A stretch of DNA of 64,000 nt, from NCBI RefSeq assembly GCF_002102185.1, contig NZ_LQOW01000028.1, positions 1 through 64,000 on the forward strand, given 5' to 3'. This stretch comes from Mycobacterium fragae (GTDB lineage: Bacteria; Actinomycetota; Actinomycetes; Mycobacteriales; Mycobacteriaceae). The notes beneath the pieces were generated by a model, which was not told where the DNA came from, made no database searches, and saw only the letters and a list, made by a program, of their open reading frames with translations. This document shows, piece by piece, positions 57,639-64,000 of this stretch. A program made the translations under genes and the position numbers. How positions within the stretch are numbered: the stretch's first letter is position 1; the number at the start of each line of letters is the position of its first letter.

Positions 57639-58838
57639 CTAACCAGGTAGGCGGACCGGCATCAACAAATACACGTAATCGGTCGACACTGCTGAGAACG
57701 GCCCGGTGCCGCTGGGCAGGGGGTCATCGTCGGTGACCGGGCGTAACACCGCCGGCTTGTTGGGCGTGGTGAAACCGAACAACACCCGCTCGGAATGCAG
57801 CGAACCCAACCCGTCGGTCAGATATGTCGGGTTGAATGCGATGGTCAGCGGCTCACCCGCGAAATCGACCGGCAGGTCTTCTTCGGCGCGGCCGACGTCG
57901 TCGGCGCCGGCTGAAAGGCGCAGCGCACTCTCGGAAAATTCCATCCGCACCTGCGCACCTCGGTCAGCGACCAACGCGACTCGTTTGATCGCCTCGGTCA
58001 GCTCGCCGACATCGATCGTGGCCACCGCAGTGTGTTCGGCGGGCAACAACTGACGAAACTTCGGGAACTCGGCGTCCAGCAGCCGGGTCGTGCTGCGTTT
58101 CCCGCTTCCGCTGATACCGAGCAATCCCTCTTTGCCCACCGCAGAGCCCGCACCCAACGACAAATGCACCTCGGCACCATCGGTTCCGGTTTTGGCCGAC
58201 TCGGCCAGCGTCTTCGCCGGCACCAACACCGCCGCCTCGATATCGGGCGATCCCGCCGACCAGGTCAGCTCGCGAACCGCCAACCGGAACCGGTCGGTCG
58301 CGGCTAGCACCACAGTTTCACCGGAAATCTCGACCCGGATCCCGGTCAGCATGGGCAGCGTGTCATCCCGGCCAGCCGCGACGGCCACCTGGGTGATCGC
58401 CTCAGCAAACAGATCCGCCGAAAGCGTGCCGGTTTCTTCGGGCAGCGCGGGCAACGTCGGGTAGTCCTCGACAGCCATCGTGGGCAGCGAAAACCTGGCG
58501 TTACCGCAGGTCAGCGACACCCGGGTGCCGTCGACCTGCACGTCAACCGGCTTGTCCGGCAAAGCCCGGGTAATGTCAGACAACAGCCGCCCCGACACCA
58601 AAACCGTTCCCGGAGAAGCTATTTCAGCGGCCAACCGAACTTCAGCCGAAACCTCGTAGTCGAACCCCGAGATCGTCAAACCGTCGTCCGAGCCGGTCAA
58701 CAGCACTCCGGCGAGCACCGGCACCGTGGGCCTGGTGGGCAGATTTCGTGCCACCCAGGCCACTGCGTCGGCGAAGTCGTCACGCACTAAACGGAACTTC
58801 AAGTCGGTCAAACCGACCTTGGTCGTCGCCACGTTCAT
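57639..58838 (-). CDS. dnaN: DNA polymerase III beta sliding clamp DnaN
   Basis: Sliding clamp, 399 residues (402 in M. tuberculosis), with three clamp domains. It begins [47 protein letters not shown] and ends [12 protein letters not shown], the conserved C terminus near the protein-binding groove. It is separated from dnaA by the 364-bp oriC region and followed by recF after 7 bp. Confidence 0.98.
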   Translation of the reverse strand: MNVATTKVGLTDLKFRLVRDDFADAVAWVARNLPTRPTVPVLAGVLLTGSDDGLTISGFDYEVSAEVRLAAEIASPGTVLVSGRLLSDITRALPDKPVDVQVDGTRVSLTCGNARFSLPTMAVEDYPTLPALPEETGTLSADLFAEAITQVAVAAGRDDTLPMLTGIRVEISGETVVLAATDRFRLAVRELTWSAGSPDIEAAVLVPAKTLAESAKTGTDGAEVHLSLGAGSAVGKEGLLGISGSGKRSTTRLLDAEFPKFRQLLPAEHTAVATIDVGELTEAIKRVALVADRGAQVRMEFSESALRLSAGADDVGRAEEDLPVDFAGEPLTIAFNPTYLTDGLGSLHSERVLFGFTTPNKPAVLRPVTDDDPLPSGTGPFSAVSTDYVYLLMPVRLPG

Positions 58839-59202
58839 AGCGTCCCTTCATCGCGGCAGTCGAACCACAACCGTAGAGCTTCGGCCGCCATCTTGAAAGC
58901 TAATCGATAGCAGTGACACTCGGGATGTTGTTGTGCCGGCAGGCGGGTGGGAAGCGGGTGTCCCCAGGTGTCTTTTCGAAGAAGAAACTACGTAGAGATA
59001 TCAGTAGCAGTAGTAAGGCCTGTGGATGCTGGGGACAGGTTGGCGTCGGCGCTGCTGGGGAAGCGAACCGGGTTGTGGATGACGACACCGGCGGTTGTGT
59101 GGTTTGTGTGCAGCGGTTGGGGATGACGTACGGCTGTGCACGGGCCGGGGAAATCTTGGCCACGGCATAGACCGGTTGCTCACAGGGATATGCACACCGC
59201 GG
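58839..59202. other. oriC: Chromosomal replication origin oriC
   Basis: The 364-bp non-coding gap between dnaA and dnaN is the mapped position of oriC in mycobacteria. DnaA-box-like sequences in the form TGTGGA occur at 59020-59028 (CTGTGGATG) and 59073-59081 (TTGTGGATG), with weaker TTGTG-type copies at about 59094-59110. An AT-rich patch at 58976-59018 is the best candidate unwinding element. No long ORF is supported. Confidence 0.85.
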
Positions 59203-60705
59203 TTAGCGCTTGGAGCGTTGCCGAATGCGCGTGGTGAGTTCCTTGACATGGTCGAAGACCTCACGCCGTTCAGCCATTTCGGAGAGGATCTTGCGCTGGG
59301 CGTACATGACTGTGGTGTGGTCGCGGCCGAAAGCCTGACCGATTTTCGGTAACGACAGGTCGGTGAGTTCCCGGCAGAGGTACATGGCGATTTGGCGGGA
59401 CTGGGCCAACGCCCGGGTTTTACCGGGCCCGCGGAGTTCCTCGACGGTGGTGTCGAAGTACTCGGCTGTGGCGGCCATGATCGTCGCCGCGCTGATCTGC
59501 ATGGTGCTGGCGTCGGCGATCAGGTCTCGTAACACGATTTCCGCCAGCGACCGGTCGATCGGTGTCTTGTTCAGTGACGCGAACGCGGTGACGCGGATCA
59601 AGGCGCCCTCGAGCTCGCGGATATTGCGTTCGATGCTGCTTGCGATGAGCTCGAGCACGTCGTCGGGTACGGCCAGGCGTTCCATTTGTGCTTTTTTGCG
59701 CAGGATGGCGATTCGGGTTTCCAGCTCGGGCGGCTGGACGTCGGTGATCAAGCCCCACTCGAACCGGGTCCGTAGCCGGTCCTCAAGGGTGGCCAGTTGC
59801 TTGGGTGGGCGGTCAGAGGAGATGACGATCTGTTTGTTGGCATTGTGCAGGGTGTTGAAGGTGTGGAAGAACTCTTCTTGGATGCCCTCTTTGCCTTCGA
59901 TGAACTGGATGTCGTCCACCAACAGCACGTCGACGTCGCGGTAGCTGCGCTTGAACGCGACCTTGCGGTCGTCGCGCAACGAGTTGATGAAGTCGTTGGT
60001 GAACTCTTCGGTGGAGACGTACTTGACCCGCATGCCGGGAAAGAGGCGCTGCGCGTAGTTGCCGGCGGCGTGCAGGAGGTGAGTCTTGCCCAGTCCGGAT
60101 TCGCCCCAGATGAACAGCGGGTTGTAGGCGCGAGCCGGTGCTTCGGCGATGGCCAGGGCGGCGGCATGGGCGAACCGATTGGAGGCGCCGATGACGAACG
60201 TGTCGAACGTGTAGCGCCGGTTGAGGCTGGTGCCGCCATCACCGTCGGCGTCGTTGGTGGGCGGTCGTTCGGTGAAGTAGGCAGGCCAATTCTCGTGTGC
60301 GCTGGCCAGGGCTTCGCGGTCTTCGTCTACCTCGTCGGCGTCGGCGGCCGGCTCCTCGGGCATCGGGGCACTGCCGTCGTCGGCCTCGTCGTCGGCCGGA
60401 GGAGCGATACGCACGCCCAGTTCGATTGGTTGTCCGAGCCGTCGGCTCAGTGCGTCGGTGATCTGGGTGCGCAGGTGGCGTTCGATCTCGTTCTGCACGA
60501 AGCTGCTCGGCACCGACAGCAGAGCAAATCCTTCAACAATGGTCAGCGGCTGCACGAGGTTCAGCCAGGCCCTTTGCTGAGGGGTCAGCGGAACGCCGTA
60601 GGGCTCACCGTTTAGCGAAGAGCCGTCGGTCGGAAGCTCGCCGTTGAGTTCGGAGACGACCGCATTCCAGACCGTCGCGAAACTTGATCCGGGGTCATCG
60701 GTCAA
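59203..60705 (-). CDS. dnaA: Chromosomal replication initiator DnaA
   Basis: Replication initiator AAA+ protein, 500 residues (507 in M. tuberculosis), with TTG start at 60705 ([23 protein letters not shown]) as in M. tuberculosis. Domain I covers about 1-90. The variable acidic domain II (about 100-150) is rich in Asp and Glu. The AAA+ domain III has Walker [10 protein letters not shown] and Walker [13 protein letters not shown], and domain IV the helix-turn-helix [20 protein letters not shown] that reads DnaA boxes. Confidence 0.98.
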   Translation of the reverse strand: MTDDPGSSFATVWNAVVSELNGELPTDGSSLNGEPYGVPLTPQQRAWLNLVQPLTIVEGFALLSVPSSFVQNEIERHLRTQITDALSRRLGQPIELGVRIAPPADDEADDGSAPMPEEPAADADEVDEDREALASAHENWPAYFTERPPTNDADGDGGTSLNRRYTFDTFVIGASNRFAHAAALAIAEAPARAYNPLFIWGESGLGKTHLLHAAGNYAQRLFPGMRVKYVSTEEFTNDFINSLRDDRKVAFKRSYRDVDVLLVDDIQFIEGKEGIQEEFFHTFNTLHNANKQIVISSDRPPKQLATLEDRLRTRFEWGLITDVQPPELETRIAILRKKAQMERLAVPDDVLELIASSIERNIRELEGALIRVTAFASLNKTPIDRSLAEIVLRDLIADASTMQISAATIMAATAEYFDTTVEELRGPGKTRALAQSRQIAMYLCRELTDLSLPKIGQAFGRDHTTVMYAQRKILSEMAERREVFDHVKELTTRIRQRSKR

Positions 60706-61278
60706 CGACGGATCCCCCTGATTCGACGTCGATATACAACCATAAGGTGCGACGACGGGCTGTCCACATGGTTATCCACAGGTGTGGACAGGACAGCCCA
60801 CGTCACGCCGCAGTTTAACGGCGACAGCACACAAGATCGGCGCTCGAGACACCCAGCATAGGTTGCCTGGAAAGGAAGCCGATCCGCCATCCTCGCTTCG
60901 TTGTCGGGCGCCGTTCCAGTCCGAAACGGCATGCACGAAGCTAACAAGTTTTCTGTTTGAGCGCCAACAGTTCTGCAACATTGCCGGGTGCTTTCATAAC
61001 ATCGCTCGCCGCCAGCCGTGGCGGGTGTGACGGCAGTTAAATCGCGGTGCCGAGTCGATGGCGCAATGGGGAAGGTTTGACCCGACGAACGGTCGTCAGT
61101 ACCCTCGAACAGTCGCCCGAAAGTCGGCGATACGGCTGCGATCCGGGCAATATGCCCGGGGCCCGCGCCGGTTACCAGCGAGACACCGAGCCTGCTGAGG
61201 CTTCGTGAGGGCAATCGTGTCCGACCGGCATGACATAAAAGGTCGGATCGCGATGCCAGATGCAACGAGGAGATAGTC
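60706..61278. other. dnaA-rpmH divergent intergenic region
   Basis: A 573-bp gap with no supported gene; the frames in it are short and not family-like. It must hold the promoters of dnaA (leftward) and rpmH (rightward). A cluster of DnaA boxes lies at 60758-60799. Close to rpmH a GAGGAG ribosome binding site precedes the GTG. Confidence 0.7.
60758..60799. promoter_or_regulatory. DnaA-box cluster within an inverted repeat upstream of dnaA
   Basis: Three box-like 9-mers occur in 32 bp: CTGTCCACA at 60760-60768, TTATCCACA at 60772-60780 and TGTGGACAG at 60783-60791 (opposite orientation). They lie inside a perfect inverted repeat with arms GGGCTGTCC at 60758-60766 and GGACAGCCC at 60791-60799. 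The cluster sits 53-94 bp upstream of the dnaA start, suiting DnaA autoregulation of its own promoter. Confidence 0.65.
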
Positions 61279-61422
61279 GTGGCAAAGGGCAAGCGGACCT
61301 TCCAGCCGAACAACCGGCGCCGAGCCCGTGTGCACGGCTTCCGGTTGCGGATGCGCACCCGGGCAGGACGGGCGATCGTGTCGAATCGGCGTCGTAAAGG
61401 CCGCCGCACGCTGACTGCCTGA
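61279..61422 (+). CDS. rpmH: 50S ribosomal protein L34
   Basis: GTG start at 61279 and TGA at 61420-61422 give 47 residues: [20 protein letters not shown], then [20 protein letters not shown], a textbook L34 rich in Arg. Ribosomal large-subunit protein. It is the first gene of the rpmH-rnpA-yidD-yidC-khpB-rsmG run. An AGGAG-like site lies just before the start. Confidence 0.98.
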   Translation: MAKGKRTFQPNNRRRARVHGFRLRMRTRAGRAIVSNRRRKGRRTLTA

Positions 61423-61443
61423 TCAGACTGCGAATGTAGAGCG

Positions 61444-61797
61444 GTGCTCTCCGCACGGAACCGCATGAGGCGGTCGGCCGATTTCGACGCAACGGTTAGG
61501 CACGGGGTCCGAGCCGTGCAGCCGGACCTTGTCATCTATGCCCGACGCGCCACCGACGAGGTGGACGCCCCGAAGGTCGGCCTGATTGTCGCCAAGTCGG
61601 TGGGCACCGCTGTGCAACGGCATCGGGTGGCGCGTCGCTTGCGTCATGTCGCCCGCGCCGTGGTGCAAGGGTTGGATCGGTCCCAGCGCCTGGTGATCCG
61701 CGCGCTGCCGGGTAGTCGCGACGTCGAGTCGGCCCGACTGGAACGGCAACTGCGCACCGGCTTACGCCAACTCGAGTTGATGGGCTCGAACCGGTGA
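61444..61797 (+). CDS. rnpA: Ribonuclease P protein component
   Basis: Protein subunit of RNase P, 117 residues from a GTG start. It begins [20 protein letters not shown] and carries the RNR-like signature [17 protein letters not shown], which binds the catalytic RNA. It lies 21 bp after rpmH and overlaps yidD by 4 bp (GTGA). Slightly shorter than the M. tuberculosis protein (125). Confidence 0.95.
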   Translation: MLSARNRMRRSADFDATVRHGVRAVQPDLVIYARRATDEVDAPKVGLIVAKSVGTAVQRHRVARRLRHVARAVVQGLDRSQRLVIRALPGSRDVESARLERQLRTGLRQLELMGSNR

Positions 61798-62123
61798 AGG
61801 ACATGACGGGGTGGGCTAGCCAGGCCGGCGCGGCGGCGGCGCGCGGCTTGATATTCGTGATTCAGCTCTACCGGCATATGGTGTCGCCGTTGCGATTGCC
61901 GACGTGCCGGTTCACGCCAACCTGTAGTCAATACGCGGTGGACGCCCTCACCGAGTACGGCCTGGTGCGGGGGAGTTGGCTGGCCATCGTGCGGCTGGCG
62001 AAATGTGGCCCATGGCATCGGGGAGGATGGGATCCGATACCGGAGCGGCCGGTGGCGCCGGCGCGTGTAGGCCACGACTGGGGCACCCCAGCGAAGCGAG
62101 CGGAGGATTCCGTTGACGTTTGA
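61794..62123 (+). CDS. yidD: Membrane protein insertion efficiency factor YidD
   Basis: A 109-residue protein with the YidD signature [38 protein letters not shown] and [12 protein letters not shown], including the conserved cysteines. It assists YidC-dependent membrane insertion. The GTG start overlaps the rnpA stop; an ATG 9 bp later is an alternative. It overlaps the TTG start of yidC by 11 bp. Confidence 0.95.
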   Translation: MKDMTGWASQAGAAAARGLIFVIQLYRHMVSPLRLPTCRFTPTCSQYAVDALTEYGLVRGSWLAIVRLAKCGPWHRGGWDPIPERPVAPARVGHDWGTPAKRAEDSVDV

Positions 62124-63192
62124 TCCGTTCAGCCTGGACATCTTCTATTACCCGGTGTCGGCGATTATGTGGTTGTGGTACAAGGCATTTGCCTTTGTGC
62201 TGGGGCCGTCGAACTTCTTCGCATGGGCGCTGTCGGTGATGTTCTTGGTGTTCACCCTGCGGGCAATCCTGTACAAGCCGTTCGTCCGACAGATCCGCAC
62301 CACCCGCCAGATGCAAGAGTTGCAGCCGCAGATCAAGGCGCTGCAGAAGAAGTACGGCAAGGACCGTCAGCGGATGGCCTTGGAGATGCAGAAGCTGCAG
62401 CGCGAACACGGGTTCAACCCGATACTGGGCTGCCTGCCGATGCTGGCGCAGATGCCGGTGTTCCTGGGTCTGTATCACGTGTTGCGTTCGTTCAACCGCA
62501 CGACGGGCGGGTTTGGTCAACCGCATCTCTCGGTGGCCCAGAACCGTGCCACAGGGAACTACGTGTTCAGCCCGACCGACGTGGCGCACTTCCTGGATGC
62601 CAACCTCTTTGGCGCGCCGATCGGCGCGTTCATGACCCAGCGGACCGGGCTGGACGCGTTCACCGAATTCAGCCGCCTCGCCGTGATCGGCGTCGGGGTG
62701 CCCGTGATGATCGTGGCGGGAATCGCGACGTACTTCAACAGCCGCGCCTCGGTCGCGCGGCAGAGTCCCGAAGCGGCAGCCAACCCGCAGACCGCGATGA
62801 TGAACAAGCTTGCGCTGTATGTCTTTCCGCTTGGCGTGGTGGTCGGCGGTCCTTTCCTGCCGCTGGCGATCATCGTGTATTGGGTTTCCAACAACATCTG
62901 GACGTTCGGCCAGCAGCACTACGTCTTCGGGATGATCGAGCGCGAAGAAGAGGCGAAGAAACAGGAAGCGATCCAGCGACGGGCCGCGAATGCGCCGGCA
63001 CCCGGCGCCAAACCGAAGCGTCCGCCAAAGGCCACGCCGGCGGGCGGCAACGGCGCGGCGGCGGCGCCCGGCGGCGGTGAGGCCGGTGCCGAGGTCGACG
63101 GACAAAGCAAGACCCGACAGGCGGCGCGCACGGACGGCGCGGCCAACCGGACTCCACGCCCGGGCGCGAAGCCGAAGAAGCGGAAACGCTGA
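62113..63192 (+). CDS. yidC: Membrane protein insertase YidC
   Basis: Membrane insertase of the YidC/Oxa1 family, 359 residues (366 in M. tuberculosis). The TTG at 62113 is supported by GGAGG at 62102-62106 and by the start [25 protein letters not shown], conserved in mycobacteria. Five TM helices are visible, with the conserved Arg of the hydrophilic groove in [21 protein letters not shown] and the blocks [26 protein letters not shown] and [20 protein letters not shown]. The tail after about 285 is basic and Pro/Ala-rich. Confidence 0.96.
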   Translation: MTFDPFSLDIFYYPVSAIMWLWYKAFAFVLGPSNFFAWALSVMFLVFTLRAILYKPFVRQIRTTRQMQELQPQIKALQKKYGKDRQRMALEMQKLQREHGFNPILGCLPMLAQMPVFLGLYHVLRSFNRTTGGFGQPHLSVAQNRATGNYVFSPTDVAHFLDANLFGAPIGAFMTQRTGLDAFTEFSRLAVIGVGVPVMIVAGIATYFNSRASVARQSPEAAANPQTAMMNKLALYVFPLGVVVGGPFLPLAIIVYWVSNNIWTFGQQHYVFGMIEREEEAKKQEAIQRRAANAPAPGAKPKRPPKATPAGGNGAAAAPGGGEAGAEVDGQSKTRQAARTDGAANRTPRPGAKPKKRKR

Positions 63193-63239
63193 CCGGCGAC
63201 CACGGCCGGGCCCTGAGACGAGAAGGGACAGAGGCAGGC

Positions 63240-63851
63240 ATGACAGACGCCGACACAACTGAACGCGACGCACCCGAAGAACCGGTGCAGGACGCCGGCC
63301 CAGACGCCTCGACGGATACGGGCGCGGATACGGCGGCGGCCGACAGCGGCGATGAGGGCGGCGAAGAGGCCGGCGGCGACGCCGACCTCGAGGAGCGGTT
63401 GGTCGCCGAGGGCGAAATCGCCGGCGACTATCTGGAAGAGCTGCTCGACATCCTTGATTTCGACGGCGACATCGACCTGGACGTCGAGGGCAACCGGGCG
63501 GTGGTCAGCATCGACGGCAGCGACGACCTGAACAAGTTGGTGGGCCGCAAGGGAGAGGTGCTCGACGCCCTACAGGAACTGACCCGGCTAGCGGTCCATC
63601 AGAAGACCGGCGTGCGCAGTCGCCTGATGCTCGACGTCGCGAGTTGGCGCCGCCGGCGCCGCGAGGAATTGGCGGCGCTGGGCGACAAGGTTGCCAGGAG
63701 GGTACTGGAAAGCGGCGAGCGCGAAGAGCTCGCGCCGATGACACCATTTGAGCGCAAGATCGTCCACGACGCCGTCGCGGTGATCGACGGAGTCCACAGC
63801 GAGAGCGAGGGCGTGGAGCCGTCGCGCCGGGTTGTGGTTCTGCTCGACTGA
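63240..63851 (+). CDS. khpB: RNA-binding protein KhpB (Jag), KH-R3H type
   Basis: A 203-residue protein, somewhat longer than Rv3920c (187) because of an acidic N-terminal extension of about 65 residues (EEPVQDAGPDASTDTGADTA and more). The KH domain (about 75-140) reads FDGDIDLDVEGNRAVVSIDGSDDLNKLVGRKGEVLDALQELTRLAV, with GRKG as the GxxG loop. The R3H domain follows (about 140-203: SWRRRRREELAALGDKVARRVLESGEREELAPMTPFERKIVHDAV). RNA-binding regulator linked to cell-size control in other bacteria. It lies 47 bp after yidC. Confidence 0.93.
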   Translation: MTDADTTERDAPEEPVQDAGPDASTDTGADTAAADSGDEGGEEAGGDADLEERLVAEGEIAGDYLEELLDILDFDGDIDLDVEGNRAVVSIDGSDDLNKLVGRKGEVLDALQELTRLAVHQKTGVRSRLMLDVASWRRRRREELAALGDKVARRVLESGEREELAPMTPFERKIVHDAVAVIDGVHSESEGVEPSRRVVVLLD

Positions 63852-63929
63852 GCGCACCACGACAACGCCACATAGAGTTACACCGGTGTAGTTCCAGCGG
63901 CTCGCCGCTGCCACCACCAGACCGGAGGA

Positions 63930-64000
63930 ATGTTTCACGTGAAACATGTGGTCTCTTCCAGGCAAGTGGTGCCGCCAGTGCCCGCGCCGCCGGACGCCGC
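63930..64000 (+). CDS. rsmG: 16S rRNA m7G527 methyltransferase RsmG (GidB), 5' end only
   Basis: The start of rsmG, running off the right edge. The ATG at 63930 opens MFHVKHVV, the pattern produced by the parS palindrome at the front of many actinobacterial rsmG genes. GGAGG at 63924-63928 lies only 1 bp before that ATG, so the in-frame GTG at 63948 may be the true start, or translation starts leaderless. The 23 visible codons contain no catalytic part; the call rests on position after khpB and the parS. Confidence 0.7.
   Translation, partial: MFHVKHVVSSRQVVPPVPAPPDA
63931..63946. promoter_or_regulatory. parS centromere site
   Basis: TGTTTCACGTGAAACA is an exact 16-bp parS palindrome bound by ParB. 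It overlaps the first codons of rsmG, next to the expected parA/parB genes beyond the window edge, and about 5 kb from oriC. I saw no second exact copy when reading the window. Confidence 0.93.

Noticed and set aside
61948..63273. Minus-strand ORF of 441 codons opposite yidD and yidC.
   Set aside because: Antisense shadow; the plus strand carries YidD and YidC signatures with proper spacing.

Overview
The window is mycobacterial chromosome around the replication origin. Gene order and protein sequences match the oriC neighbourhood of Mycobacterium: rsmG(gidB) < khpB < yidC < yidD < rnpA < rpmH | dnaA | oriC | dnaN | recF | DUF721 | gyrB | gyrA | DUF3566 | tRNA-Ile | tRNA-Ala ... cwsA, ppiA, crgA, trpG, pknB, pknA, pbpA, rodA, pstP, fhaB, fhaA, tRNA-Leu. 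The window runs reversed relative to the usual dnaA-forward numbering. A complete ESX-2 locus, a WhiB5-like regulator and high GC point to a slow-growing, non-tuberculosis-complex Mycobacterium. GyrA carries no intein. The species cannot be named from the sequence alone.

Layout, left to right. (1) 1-450: the tail of a degraded 13E12/HNH-type gene. (2) 454-17837: a complete type VII secretion locus on the minus strand, with eccA-eccE-mycP-eccD-MinD-like-espG-esx-esx-PPE-PE-eccC-eccB-transglycosylase read from its promoter-distal to its promoter-proximal end. The fused EccC, the MinD-like gene between eccD and espG, and the EspG sequence identify it as ESX-2. (3) 17834-24070: more minus-strand genes running directly into it (YbaB-like, DUF5631/5632-type, DUF2694-type, EspC-like, two DUF4226-type proteins, an NlpC/P60 protein, an XRE regulator). 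In M. tuberculosis, as I recall it, the counterparts are split between Rv3896c-Rv3899c and Rv0023-Rv0028 on opposite sides of oriC; here they form one block. (4) 24214-31103, plus strand: whiB5-like, an acyl-CoA dehydrogenase, a small GNAT, a Ser/Thr kinase fused to a siderophore-binding-type extracellular domain, and two tandem DUF7373-type lipoproteins. (5) 31117-41033: tRNA-Leu and the conserved fhaA-fhaB-pstP-rodA-pbpA-pknA-pknB cell-growth operon, with start/stop overlaps through most of it. (6) 41011-47120: trpG, an inserted glycosyltransferase/TetR pair, a broken DUF881 gene, crgA, a PH-like protein, ppiA, cwsA, a CREST-type membrane protein and a small secreted protein. (7) 47138-49943: a decayed integrative element in tRNA-Ala, with a 40-bp partial tRNA duplication, an IS transposase remnant, a phytol/dolichol-kinase-like membrane gene between 94-bp direct repeats, and a frameshifted tyrosine integrase beside the intact tRNA. 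(8) 50083-64000: tRNA-Ile and the replication/translation core through oriC to a parS site overlapping the start of rsmG.

Functionally the window joins chromosome replication and segregation (DnaA, DnaN, RecF, gyrase, parS), septal and polar growth control (PknA/B, PstP, FhaA/B, RodA, PbpA, CrgA, CwsA) and protein export (YidC, ESX-2). The most novel material is the extended ESX-2 locus with two cell-wall hydrolases built on a shared helical module, the kinase-FecB fusion, the tRNA-Ala island and the CREST protein.
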